Shown one piece after another: positions 24,975 through 35,995 of a stretch of 64,000 nt of DNA. Numbering within the stretch: position 1 is the first letter of the stretch; each line of letters opens with the position of its first letter. The notes beneath the pieces are model-generated. The model saw only the letters and a program-made list of their open reading frames with translations, did no database searches and had not been told where the DNA came from. The position numbers and the translations under genes are program-made. The stretch is from Voacanga thouarsii (lineage: Eukaryota > Streptophyta > Magnoliopsida > Gentianales > Apocynaceae), in assembly GCA_026120185.1 (NCBI GenBank), contig JANUWF010001217.1, positions 2,092,001 to 2,156,000 of the forward strand, given 5' to 3'.

Positions 24975-26770
24975 CTACGAATTGTCCCTCCTATCATTAG
25001 TAGCAAACCAACTACTACTACACATTAACACCTCCAAAGTATGAGGAGCCAATTGATATATTTTTTCATCAATTGTTCGAGCGTTCTTACTAAATATGCT
25101 TTCTAATAGTACTGTAGAGACAAGTAGTGTCAAAAGATTACGTGTCATTTTGAAAAAAATTAGGTATTTCTTTACATGATCCGTCCATGAATCACAAATG
25201 TTAAAATGTTGATCCCCGTTTTTTACAAGAGATTGCATCTTGTAAATTGCCATTTTATTATAGGTAGTAGATGATCTTCTTTGACACTTCATAATACCTC
25301 ATAGATTAAATTTTGATAAAATTGAAGAGGTGGATCTTTGGAGTGATTGAAATTAACTATTAGATGATGATGGTGAATCTTTCATACTTATAGTAGCAGA
25401 ACTAGAACAAGAAAACTCAAACGTATACATATTAAATAGAGTTTTAGCCATTTTTTCTTTTATATCTTTCATCACGCATTGCTTAAGTATTGGAGATTTA
25501 TCAATGTCTAATGTTTCGTAAAGATATTTGATAATTCTATAAAATCTATGAGTTTTTACTCGAGAATCTAAATACAATGCCATACTATATAAAATAAGAG
25601 TCTCTTCATAAATTTTTTATATTTTTCAAACATACTTTTTATAAAATTACCATATTGGAGATGTTTTATATACTCATTAAAAATATGTATTACCTTACAA
25701 AGTATGGGGAGAATATGATGAATAGTGGGATAATAAGATCCCAATAAAAGTTTGATTGCTTCTTTAAAAGTAAATAAAAATATTGAAAGCGCAATACAAT
25801 TTTCAAAATGAGTTTTAATGAGTTAAGGTTGAAAATTGTTACTATTACAAAATTTAATGTGCTAATTTTGATAAGATATAACACTTTCAAACATATTAAA
25901 CGTTGAGTTCCATTTAATTTTACAATGTACTCTAAACCTTTTAAAAGACATACCTTATTCTTGGCATAAATTCTTAAAATTTTGAAACTTAGTTGGAGAA
26001 GTTTTAATAAATAAAACAACATTTTTAATTTTATTAATAGTAACGTTACCATATTTATATCATTAAGTATTTGACAAGTATATCTAGTATGAAATAAAAT
26101 TTAATCTAACATAGAATTCATAGTACTTTTCAAACTTGCTATAGCAGAATCATTATTTGAAACATTATCCAAAAAAATAGAAATAATTTTATTTAATATC
26201 TTATATTCACAAAATGTTTGAGTAATCACTCTAGCAATACTAGTACCTATATGAGGATATTCAAATAATTTAAAATAAATAGTTATTTTTTATCATAATC
26301 AATCATGATCGATCAATGACGTGTAATATATAAATAAGACTCATTAATAATTGCAGTCCAACTATTACAAGTAAGAGTAAATTTTCAATTACAAGAATCA
26401 AATATAGCAATAAGACACTCTTTTATCTTTTTACATGTCTTTATTACGTCATTTTTTAATATTATTCTAGGAATCCTTTTCCATACATGTTGGCAATAGT
26501 ATTGCATAAATTGTTCATATTGTACATTTTCGAAAAAATTAAAAGGTAATTTGGATTTAATAAGCATTTTAGCAAATTCAGTTCTAATTTTTTTGTTTAT
26601 CATATTGAAATTTTTTTATAATTTAACCACCTGAAGTATGGATTTGTTGTTGTTTAAGTAGATTTTTTTAACCAATCATGAGATGACATTTTTATATGTC
26701 TAACTACCGTTCCCGTCCCTCCTCCCTTCATATATGCATATACCATCTTACAAATTTTATATATTACCCT

Positions 26771-26844
<74 letters not shown>

Positions 26845-27100
26845 CCTTTTAAAAAAGATTCTAAACTATAGATGTTTTTGCTTTAGTTATAGCTTCTGAA
26901 ATTTTACCATTGACCTGATCCTGAGGCACACCTATATTAGATTCATCAAGATTAATAGTTGTAGTTATTGTACACTAACGTTAGGGTCTTCATTTTCATT
27001 AACTATTTAATTATTTATTAAATTTAAAGTTGGATTTATATTGAAATCAAAATATGCTGATGATTGTGAAGAAAAATGATAATATTGTTTTTTATCCATT
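24975..27100 (-). pseudogene. hAT transposase remnant
   Basis: The C-terminal dimerisation domain is clear at 24975-25292 (TRNLLTLLVSTVLLESIFSK...LEVLMCSSSW, the hAT LxxxxVSTVxxExxFS pattern). Upstream fragments at 25353-25583, 25690-26052 and 26385-26603 read like the core (for example MALYLDSRVKTHRFYRIIKY). The presumed start is at about 27100 (MDKKQYYHF). A (TTA)n repeat at 26772-26844 reads as a poly-Asn run after KTSIV. Many frameshifts and stops show it is inactive. Confidence 0.8.
26772..26844. repeat. (TTA)n trinucleotide repeat inside the hAT transposase relic
   Basis: About 24 uninterrupted TTA/ATT units. Read on the minus strand in the transposase frame they give Asn codons (AAT) near the N-terminal region. 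Confidence 0.95.
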
Positions 27101-27855
27101 ATTTATAAACAAAAACAATAAATTTAAATTTAAATAAAAGTTCAAATAAATAAATAATAGATCAAATAAAATGAAATAAAATATTAACAAATAATAAAAT
27201 AAGATAATTGAAATATATAAATAAATTACAAATTAAATTAAAAATTAAATAAATAACTAAAACAAATAAATAATTAATAAAACTAAAAAATAAGAATGTA
27301 AGATTAAAAAACACTAACTAGTTGATGTTTAAGAAACTATAACACTTTGTTGAGTTTTACTTCTTATCTTCTTTAAGACTTAAATTATTCACTATTTCGC
27401 CACTTAATAATCTTCCAAAATTTGAAGAATTTGCTTGAAGAATTGAAAAAATATATTAAAAAAAATTATATTCTAACACTTTTTATAGAAGAAATAGAGA
27501 GATTTGAAAATTATGAGAGAAAGAATAATGAAAATAGAGAATTGGAGAAAGTTAGAGAGTGTTTGATGAGTTTTGGGGTGAATTGTGGGGTATTTATAGA
27601 GTTTTGGAAGTTGGAGGGAGAAATAGGCGTTAGGTGGCCATTTTGCAAAAAAAAAAAAAAAAAAGAAGAAGAAGAAGCTAGAGAGCAAATAGGCAACAAC
27701 ACTCTACGAGGGCCGTGGACTGGCATGTGACGGGTCAAGATTTTTATCCCTGGCCTAGCATGGATCGATCCGTTAAAATGGAGTAGGTTTGGCTCTTGGT
27801 TTCAGACCGGTTGGGTCCGACCCATCAGACAGTACAGGCCAAACCGACTCACGTG

Positions 27856-28027
27856 CTAATACTAAATGAATGGCAAGAAAGCATAAAGATCTAAAGCATC
27901 TTGAGTTTCACTCGTGATTGCTGAAGGTTTGAGTCGTGAAAAAAGAATCAACATTGTTTTGGGCACATTTTCAGTGTGAAAGTAACAAAAGGGAATGAAA
28001 GTATGTCATTTGCGTAATGTGACCTAA
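27856..28027. other. Short spacer between hAT and MITE-like element
   Basis: About 170 bp with no open frame, repeat or motif I can support. It ends at TAA (28025-28027), the candidate target duplication of the next element. Confidence 0.4.
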
Positions 28028-28374
28028 GAATATATTTGATTAGACTATTTTGTGGAAGTAAATGAGGAGAAGAAGTAAATAATATAGAGGTAGATAGTAT
28101 ATTTATCTCATTTGGTTGAATGTTGATGCGGAGCCGAAGTAAATTAGGATGGATGCCATTCTCCCCCACCTCAACATTTCCTCCTCTCATAATTTGAATG
28201 GATTTAGAGAGAGAAAATAAAGTGTGAATAATTAATGATAATATTGACTATATTTTTAACATTAAAAATTTTAACAAAATAGATAATAAAAAATAAAATA
28301 ATAAATTAAATTAATTATTTTATCTTCTTCTTTCTTTTTCCCTCTATATCAAATAAAATAAAATAAAATAAATA

Positions 28375-28741
28375 TGTTATGAATTATTGGAATCTCCATT
28401 AATTAGTGGAGGCTCCACTAATTATGAATTTCTGTGAATTATTAGAAGATTTTTATGGATGTCCACCATTTAGTGGAGACACCATTAATTGAGATTAGTT
28501 GAAGATGATGTATGCCATGATGTATTCCACTAATTAGAGCTCTATAAATAGAGCTATTCTCTAAGCTTGTAACATACCATCATTTTGTGAAAGAAAGATC
28601 AGAGAAAGAAAGATTAGAGAAAGAATTGTGAGAGAAAGAAAGAGAGAAGTTTGAAGAGAAATTCTCGTGCAAAGAATAGTTAGAATTTTCTTAGTGTGTA
28701 GTGTGTAGATTTTATTATAACACTACCCTAATTTTATAACA
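28375..28741 (+). repeat. 5' LTR of copia-2
   Basis: It runs from TGTTATGAATTATTGG to TTTTATAACA (TG...CA), 367 bp. A TATA-like box CTCTATAAATAGAGC lies at about 28541-28555. GAAAGAAAGA repeats follow, then the PBS. Confidence 0.92.
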
Positions 28742-28757
28742 CGTTATCAGCACGAGT
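28742..28757 (+). promoter_or_regulatory. Primer-binding site of copia-2
   Basis: CGTTATCAGCACGAGT follows the LTR directly. The decayed copia-1 has a parallel site (CATTATCGGTGCGAG). The position fits a tRNA primer-binding site; the primer tRNA is not identified here. Confidence 0.6.
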
Positions 28758-29097
28758 CTCTGCCGTTATTAAAGCCAAAAGACAGGTACGCATTTATTGA
28801 TCTCGCTAAATTCGAATTTGTAGCCCTTGATTTTTCTGAAAAAAAATTATATGTCATACAGAAATGCATCTAAATGCTAAAAAAAAAAGGAGATCCATAT
28901 GTCATGTGGATAAAAAGAAAGATTTGACCACCTGAAGATGGTCGTACTACCCACTGCACGATATGAATGGTTGCACCTGAAGTTGTAAGATTGTAAAACC
29001 GTGAACTCCGTGATGTATAAAACTACATCTTAGTTAAAAATTTTACGGAGAAAAAGTTACTGATGAAGTTATATTGGAGAAGACATTCTCCACTTTT

Positions 29098-30832
29098 CAT
29101 ATTCTACAGTAACAATATCGAGAAAAAGGGTATCTAAAATTGACAGCTTTAACATGAGTTATTATTGAGAAATCATGAAGCCAGATGAACTGGCTCAACA
29201 GCACTCCCAGAAGTGAATGCTGTTGGTGTTGGGGATATGCCCTAGAGTCAATTTGTACTTATACAATTGTCATTATGTTTTATATAATAATATGAGGCAT
29301 TCCTTTCCATGAATAGTGAGTTTTGTTTTGTTGGTCATCAAGTACGTGACTTGATAGTAAAACCCTACAATGAATACAACGACTATTCTAAAATCGTCTC
29401 TCGATCGATTATTATTATTGGAATAATAATAAATTAAGATTAGCATGTTTGTGACTTGATGGCTATGTTTTACTGGCCATGGATATTTGTGATATCGAGT
29501 CAAGACATAAATAAATGTTAGAGAACATTGTATTGGACATGACCCACTGTGAGAGTATTTCATGGAATATGTCATAAGTACTTTCTAGCCATAATAATAT
29601 TGAAAGTCCTTCGACCTAAATTCATCATAGTTTCTTACTTGATAAATTCTATATTTTGACATTGTCTAAAGTTGTCTTTAACCAGATAATAAATTAGACT
29701 ACTGTTGGATATAAAATAAATCAAGGAGAGGAATATGATTGATTGTGAATGAATTTGTCCCTCTCAGTTATGGGAGAGATATCCATGGGCCCCTTGATAA
29801 GTTAGACTGTTAAAAATGCATGGCCGTGCTCAAATATATCAATCTAAGATATTGATATCATTTGTTTGAACAGATCTACTATGAAATCAAGAAATAATTG
29901 ATTAAGCTTAATAAGGATGACATGCTCAGTGCCTTATGCTTAATCTGGATATCGTGTGACAAAAGGACTAAATATAAAATTATGGTTTGGTTCAAAGAGA
30001 TCACCGATCTTCATTTAACCTGGATAGTTATAATGTTTTGCTAGAAACCGCTTATAACTTGTGGGCCATTTAAATATGATTTAGGCACGCTGCCAGTGTT
30101 AAATGAACCTATAGGGTCACACAATAAGCGAACTTGTCGGGTTATTTTTCTGGTGACCAGGTTCGATGAATCTGGATGATATCCAGATTATAAGAGTCTG
30201 ACTCGGTAAAATAATTAGTTAAATTACCGAGATAATGGCAGAATCTTATCATATCAGTTTTAATTTAATTTGAATTTAAATTAGAATATGATAAGATATT
30301 ATTAGGGTTGGACTCTAAGAGGTTCGAGGGTTTTTTTTAAGAAAACCCTAGCCGTCTTTCAATAGTCCAATCTTTTCCGGTTGAGAACATTCGTGCCATT
30401 CTCTACCAGAGAAAAAAAAAACCTCTCAAACCCTAAGCGCTAGCACTCCCCGGGTATCGAGTGAGTTCGCGGTGTGTATCCGATAGAGGACGTTCGCATA
30501 CTGCAGCGTCTGGTGATTGTTCGGGTTGAACGTACAACAGCGCAACCAGAATCGAAGGATTTCGATTACAGCAACCAGAGGTAACTCTTAAAGCTTAGAT
30601 CTTCTTAATCGTTTACTTGGGTCATCGGGAGGGATTCGTAGATGTTTTCTGCGTTTAGGAGTCCACGAATCCCAACAGTTGGCTCCAGCAAAAGCCATCG
30701 TTATAGTCGTAGTTGTGGCAGTGGCCGTGGTTATGGTCATGGACACACTCGATATTTCCCTTATCACAGAGAAATACTGGCCACCTTGAAGTGGAACAGA
30801 AAAGATAATAAGGGAAAAAGATATTTCTATTA
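29098..30832 (+). pseudogene. Copia-2 gag remnant, interrupted by a solo LTR
   Basis: Only the C-terminal part of gag is readable: a segment before 29226 with the YREKGYLK-type reading, then, after the solo LTR, a Ser/Gly/Arg/His-rich tract (SHRYSRSCGSGRGYGHGHTR, about 30690-30750). Most of the gag N-terminus and the CCHC knuckle seen in copia-1 near 18350 are missing, so the element cannot make a normal Gag. Confidence 0.65.
29227..30677. mobile_element. 1.45-kb solo LTR with GTTGG target duplication
   Basis: It starts TGTTGGGGATATGCCCTAG and ends ACGAATCCCAACA, so the ends form TGTTGGG...CCCAACA. The 5-bp direct repeat GTTGG occurs at 29222-29226 and 30678-30682, where the host gag sequence rejoins. 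There are no coding domains. Length and ends fit an LTR retrotransposon reduced by LTR-LTR recombination. It must be younger than copia-2. Confidence 0.92.
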
Positions 30833-31055
30833 ATAATAAGCATCACATCTTTTATTCATATCACTAGTGTTCATATGAACTTGAGGATACATGCTTATAG
30901 TTGCTCTTTTGTAATTGAGCATTTGATTGGTGATGGAAGTATTCAAAATAATTAAAAGTTTACTTTTAATATGTTTCTTTTATATTTTATATTTTTGGCA
31001 TTGTAATAGTACTTATCGTTTAAGGTTTTTATTGTTTGAGTATTTACATTTATAA

Positions 31056-32279
31056 ATGTTTTGTTATGCCCAGATGGCTATTATTCCGCTTACCGGATAC
31101 ACAAATGGCATTGAAGATATATGCCTAATTGATAGTGGTACAACACACACCATATTGAAAGATAAAAAATATTTCTCTTACTTGCAGATGGGAGAAACAA
31201 ATGTTAATACTATAGGTGGTAGTGTAAAGTTGATTGAAGGCTCTGGAAGAGCTAATATTGTATTACCCGGATGAACAAATGTTGTTATTCCTAAAGCGTT
31301 ATTTTCTTCAAAATCTCGAAGAAATTTATTAAGCTTTAAAGATATTCGCCGAAATGAATATCACATTGAAACAATGGAAGAAAATAGTTTCGAGTATCTC
31401 TATATTACTCAAATAATGTCGGGTAAGAAATCTTTATTAGAAAAGCTACCATCTCTTTCTTCTCGCCTATATAGCACAAAAATCCATGCAATTGAAATGC
31501 ATCATTCAGTAAATCAGAAATTTACTGATCCTGTTACATTTATCATTTGGCATGACCGTTTGGATCATCTAGGAGCTATTATGATGCGAAGAATAATTGA
31601 AAATACACATGGTCATCCTTTGAAAAGTCAAAGGATTTTGACATCTGATAAATTTTCATGTGCTGCATGTTCTCAAGGGAAATTGATTATTAAACCATCT
31701 CCAACAAAAGTGGAGTTTGAGTCTCCAGTATTTTTAGAAAGAGTTCATGGTGATATATGTGGACCAATTAATCCACCATGTGGGCAATTCAGATACTTTA
31801 TGATTTTAATTGATGCATCGACCCGATGGTCGCATGTTAGTTTATTATCAACTCACAACCTGGCGTTCGCGAGATTGCTTGCCCAAATAATTCGCTTAAG
31901 AGCGCAATTTCCAAATTATCCGATCAAAAGGATCCGTCTAGATAATGTTGGAGAATATTCCTCCCAAGCTTTTGATGCTTATTGCCTGTCAATTGGCATT
32001 ACTATTGAACATCCAGTAGCTCATGTTCATACTCAGAATGGTCTAGCTGAATCATTCATTAAACGGTTACAATTAATTGCTAGACCGTTATTAATGAGAA
32101 CAAATCTCCCGACAACTGCTTGGGGACATGCTATTTTGCATGTTGTAGCACTTGTACGCCTAAGGCCAACAAGTTATCACAAATTTTCTCCCTTACAATT
32201 GGCTTTTGGTTCCGAGCCAAATATAACTCATTTAAGAATTTTTGGGTGTGCTGTATATGTTCCAATTGCACCAAACTAA
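31056..32279 (+). pseudogene. Copia-2 protease, GAG-pre-integrase and integrase region
   Basis: The aspartic protease motif LIDSGTTHTI is at about 31125-31155. One in-frame TGA (31272-31274) splits it from the GAG-pre-integrase/integrase frame (31374-32279). The integrase shows the H...H zinc part (WHDRLDH), CAAC, then the catalytic acidic residues in HGDICG, RLDNVGEYSS and NGLAESF. The family normally encodes these as one polyprotein with RT, so stops here and at 32277-32279 make it defective. Confidence 0.85.
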
Positions 32280-32439
32280 CGTACAAAGATGGGTCCTTAA
32301 AGAAGAAATGGGATCTACATTGGATATGATTCTCCCTCTATTATCGTGTATGTTGAACCCCGACAGAGATGTATTCACAAAGCAAGATTTGTCGATTGTC
32401 ATTTTGATGAATCATTATTCCCTAAATTAGGGGAGAACC

Positions 32440-33047
32440 AAAACAAGATAAAAAGGATCTTGCTTGGACAATATCATTAAATTATCTTGATCCGCGCACA
32501 AGCGCATGTGAACTTGAAGTTCAAAAGATAATTCATTTGCAAAGCATTGCAAATCAAATGCCGACGCTTTTGTTGACTCCGAAGAATTACAAAATCGCAT
32601 ATTCCAGCCTATAAATGCTCCTATTCGAATTGAAGTTCCAGCAGAACAAAATATTATACATATAGTCGTCGAGTCAAAAACACGCCGTAAGCGTGGCCGA
32701 CCTCTTGGTTCTAAAGATAAAAATCCTCGAAAGAAAATAGGATTAAATGATCCAGAAGATCATATTGAAGAAAAGAATGATAAAGACCAAGAGAGAACCG
32801 ATGACAAAGAACCGGAAGTTGATGAAAGTAACACCGAAATTTCTATCAATTATACCACTTCCGGTAGAAGTTGGAATCGGATAGAAACCGTTATTGATAA
32901 TATATTTACATACAATATATCTCTTGATGTTACACAAGATAATGATGATCCCGAACCAATATCGCTTGATGAATGTCGGCATAGAAAAGATTGGTCGCAA
33001 TGGAAAGATGCGATTCAATCGGAGTTAAATGCACTCGACAAAACGTG
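32440..33047 (+). pseudogene. Copia-2 integrase-RT linker region
   Basis: Readable frame with the KTRRKRGRPLGSKDKNPRK basic block (about 32680-32730), an acidic linker and an RKDWSQWKDAIQSELNALDK segment (32980-33045) that normally leads into the RT domain. A stop follows at 33046-33048. Confidence 0.7.
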
Positions 33048-33079
33048 AAGTCTTCGGACCTACAGTCCGAACACCGTAA

Positions 33080-34590
33080 GGTGTAAAACCCGTTGGCTAC
33101 AAATGGATATTTGTGCGAAAGCGCAATGAAAAGAGTGAAATCGTTCGATATAAAGCGCGATTAGTAGCTCAAGGTTTTTCACAAAGACCAGGTATTGACT
33201 ATGATGAAACTTATTCTCCCGTTGTTGATGCTATTACACTCCGATATTTTATCAGCTTAGCAAGTACATGAAAAGATAGATATGCGCCTATTAGATGTTG
33301 TCACTGCTTACTTGTATGGAAATTTAGAAAATGATGTTTACATGAAAATCCCCGAAGGATTTCATATGCCTGAAGCATATAAACATTATCCTCGTGAAAA
33401 TTACTCCATCAAGTTGCAGAAATCATTATATGGCCTGAAGCAATCTGTGCGCATGTGGTTCACACGTCTTAGTGAATATTTATTGAAAGCGGGATTTAAA
33501 AATGACCAGGTATGTCTATGTATTTTTATTAAGAAATCTGGTTCTAAATTTGTGATATTAGTTATATATGTTGATGATATTAATCTTATTGGAACTCCTA
33601 AAGAGCTCCAAGAAACAATTGATTATTTAAAAAGAGAATTCGAAATCAAGGATTTTGGTAAAACAAAATTTTGCCTTGGTTTACAAATTGAACATCTGGA
33701 GAGTGGAACATTTATTCATCAATCAACATATACAACAAAAGTGCTAAAAAGATTTTACATGGACAAAGCACATCCATTGAGTATTCCAATGATCGTCCGA
33801 TCATTAAATGTGGATAAATATCCTTTCCGACCTTAAGAAAATGATGAAGAACTCCTTGGTCCTGAAGTACCATATCTCAGTGCAATTGGTGCATTGATGT
33901 ATCTTGCTAATAATACACGACCTGATATTGCTTTTGCTGTCAATTTATTAGCAAGATTTAGTTCTTCACCAACACGACGACATTGGAATGGAATTAAACA
34001 AGTCCTTCGATATCTCCAAGGTACAATTGATCTCGGATTATTTTATTCAAATAAAACCAGTCAAACATTGATAGGTTATGCAGATGCTGGTTATTTATCT
34101 GATCCACATAAAGCACGTTCTCAAACGGGCTATCTATTTACATGTGGAAATACTGCTATATCATGGCGTTCTACGAAACAATCTATAGCAGACTACTTCT
34201 TCAAATCATGTCGAAATTATAGCCATTCATGAAGCAAGTCGAGAATGTGTATGGCTAAGATCCATGATTTATTATATCCGAGAAAGTTGTGGATTATCAT
34301 CAATCAAAGATATTCCAACTCCTCTTTATGAAGACAATGCAGCTTGCATAGCTCAATTACGAGGAGGATATATTAAAGGAGATCGGACAAAACATATTTC
34401 ACCTAAATTCTTCTTTACTCATGAACTCCAGAAGAAAGGTGAAATTGATGTGCTACAAATTTGGTCATGTGACAACCTTACAGATATTTTCACGAAGACT
34501 TTACCGACTGCAACATTTGAGAAGTTGAGATATAAAATCGGTATGCGTAGGTTTAAAGATTTAAAGGAATCATCTCATCAGGGGGAGTAA
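33080..34590 (+). pseudogene. Copia-2 reverse transcriptase and RNase H
   Basis: The RT begins near VGYKWIFVRKRN (about 33092) and continues through ARLVAQGFSQ and DYDETYSPVVD. A frameshift/stop sits at about 33268, followed by open frames 33282-33836, 33894-34232 and 34264-34590. The catalytic YVDD box is intact (IYVDDINLIGT, about 33567-33600). RNase H landmarks GYADAGYLSD and YEDNAACIAQL are present. Four interruptions in 1.5 kb suggest modest age, but no single functional protein. Confidence 0.88.
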
Positions 34591-34699
34591 TAAACAGACA
34601 TATAGAATAGTGTACTATTTTTCCTTCACTAGATTTTTTTTCCCACTGAGTTTTTATCTAGTAAGGTTTTAACGAGGCATATTCTTTATGTATGGATGG

Positions 34700-34714
34700 A
34701 CATCCAAGGGAGAG
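34700..34714 (+). promoter_or_regulatory. Polypurine tract of copia-2
   Basis: The CCAAGGGAGAG sequence lies directly before the 3' LTR start TGTTATG, as expected for plus-strand priming. Confidence 0.65.
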
Positions 34715-34973
34715 TGTTATGAATTATTGGAATCTCGATTAATTAGTGGAGGCTCCACTAATTATGGATTTATGTGAATTATTAGAAGATTTTTATGGAT
34801 GTCTACCATGTAGTGGAGACACCATTAATTGAGATTAGTTGAAGATGATGTATGCCATGATGTATTCCACTAATTAGAGCTTTATAAATATAGCTATTCT
34901 CTAAGCTTGTAATATACTATCATTTTGTGAAAGAAAGATCAGAGAAAGAAAGATTAGAGAAAGAATTGTGAAA
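34715..34973 (+). repeat. Truncated 3' LTR of copia-2
   Basis: It matches the first 260 bp or so of the 5' LTR, through AGAGAAAGAATTGTG, and then stops. The terminal 100 bp or so are lost by deletion, or by a junction with the flanking MITE-like DNA. Confidence 0.9.
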
Positions 34974-35036
34974 TAAAAGTGCCTCTCTCTTCTCCGGTCC
35001 CTTCCCTTCCGTCTCCGCTAACCAAACATAGGCTAA

Positions 35037-35416
35037 AGATTACGATTATTTTATTATCATTCCCAAAATTTCGGAAAACTCATTCCCCCACCCCACTCCC
35101 CCACCCCCCATTGAGAATATCCCAGGGTCCCCAATTTTGAATTCTTATTACTATTTATAACGTCATCTACCGAAAGTTCCGCTTTTTCTCTCTCTCTCTC
35201 TCCAACCTTACCAATGTGGATATCTCACTGTCACTACCAAAGAATAAGCGGGAAGCCTCAAAAGGGGCTGTTATTTATATGCTCATCGGTCATCGCTTGC
35301 ACACCGTGAAATTCAATGCCAGTCTCACTCCCAAAACTTGCTCTCTTCCGAACTGCCACAGAGAACCAACCCAAAATTTGAAGTTCGGTTTGCAACAAGC
35401 AGCGGAATAACTGAAA
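35037..35416 (+). promoter_or_regulatory. Upstream flank of the RDR-like exon
   Basis: About 380 bp with a C-rich stretch (CCCACCCCACTCCCCC, near 35085-35110), a CT-rich tract (CTTTTTCTCTCTCTCTC, about 35186-35205) typical of plant 5' leaders, and no coding frame I trust. It may be the original promoter and leader of the truncated RDR-like gene. Confidence 0.4.
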
Positions 35417-35774
35417 ATGGCTGATCCAGTGATTCTCCCGCCGTCGGTAGAGGAGATCATCAAGAAAATTTGCAGGGATAAGCACCGAGACCCACCAGAC
35501 ACATGGGCACGACAAAGGCTTGCGGCAGCTGGTGAACGAGTTGCCGCTCAAGTTCTTGCAAAAATATACAACCAAACGACGCAGATAAGAAATTTGAGCC
35601 GCCTTATTGTTTGGTTGATAGATAATCCTCAAAGTCCGTTACGAGTTTCTGCTCAACAGAGTTCTCAGAGCCCCGTCGGTCAGCTTCAGAGTCCATCTAA
35701 CAGTTTCTATCCTCTGAGAAGCGCTTTGCCTTCGTCTTCTAATTACCCTCATGGCGCTGCTGCTTCTTCCCGAA
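35417..35774 (+). pseudogene. First exon of an RDR3/4/5-type RNA-dependent RNA polymerase, truncated
   Basis: The ATG opens a frame reading PPSVEEIIKKICRD, PPDTWARQRLAAAGE and IRNLSRLIVWLI, which resembles the N-terminus of the gamma-clade plant RNA-dependent RNA polymerases. A Ser/Gln/Pro-rich linker follows. A good donor (CGAA|GTAATG) at 35775 ends 119 codons plus one base. The catalytic core expected later in such proteins (about 1000 residues) is absent: golgin-derived DNA begins at about 35993, inside what would be intron 1. Assignment rests on memory of the family and is moderate. RDRs of this clade are thought to act in RNA silencing, but their role is poorly known. Confidence 0.55.
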
Positions 35775-35995
35775 GTAATGTCACGTTTCTCTTTTCCTGC
35801 TTTTGTGATGCTTAATGTTGATCTCGACTGCTCCTTTTCGCAATACACTTTGGTTAAATTGGAAATTTTCATCTATAGAACAAATTAAAAATGTTTGCTT
35901 TGCCCACGGAATGTCAAAATGGCCATTCATAAATGCCATGAAACCTATTTCCTTTTTTCTCCTCCTCTTCTCTTGAAAGCTATTTCCATTAATAA
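35775..35995 (+). other. Remnant of RDR-like intron 1 up to the duplication junction
   Basis: A/T-rich sequence without coding potential. Homology to the intact golgin gene begins at about 35993-35996. The last bases (CTCTTGAAAGCTATTTCC) do not match the leader upstream of the first golgin ATG. Confidence 0.5.

Larger units (their letters stand above)
24436..27855 (-). mobile_element. Decayed autonomous-type hAT transposon
   Basis: Imperfect terminal inverted repeats CATGTGTAGCCGGCCC (left) and, as the complement of the right end, CACGTGAGTCGGTTTGG enclose GC-rich subterminal arms and a minus-strand transposase relic. The 3.4-kb size is normal for an autonomous hAT. No 8-bp TSD is recognisable at these ends, so the exact termini are uncertain. 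Confidence 0.75.
28375..34973 (+). mobile_element. Ty1/copia retrotransposon (copia-2), recent but defective
   Basis: The 5' LTR at 28375-28741 and the truncated 3' LTR at 34715-34973 are very similar (few differences over about 258 bp). Between them lie a PBS-like site, a shortened gag with a 1.45-kb solo LTR inside it, then protease, integrase, reverse transcriptase and RNase H in copia order. Stops and one frameshift interrupt pol. The 3' LTR lacks its last 100 bp or so, so no target-site duplication can be read. It is closely related internally to copia-1. Confidence 0.93.
28028..35033. mobile_element. MITE-like element split by copia-2
   Basis: The left end GAATATATTTGATTAG and the complement of the right end GCCTATGTTTGGTTAG agree at 12 of 16 positions, and both ends are bordered by TAA (28025-28027 and 35034-35036). 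Removing the copia element (28375-34973) leaves about 407 bp of non-coding A/T-rich DNA, the usual size and TSD of a Tourist-type MITE. The call is inference from the ends. Confidence 0.5.

Noticed and set aside
32743..33018. Minus-strand 91-codon frame
   Set aside because: Antisense shadow of the copia-2 integrase-RT linker, which has matching sense motifs.
28375..34973. TSD AAATA around copia-2
   Set aside because: AAATA occurs on both sides, but the 3' LTR is truncated before its end and the flank is an AAATA-rich tract, so the match is likely chance.
35216..35632. Short frames on both strands around the RDR-like exon
   Set aside because: They overlap the RDR-like exon in other frames or lie in its leader, with no motif.
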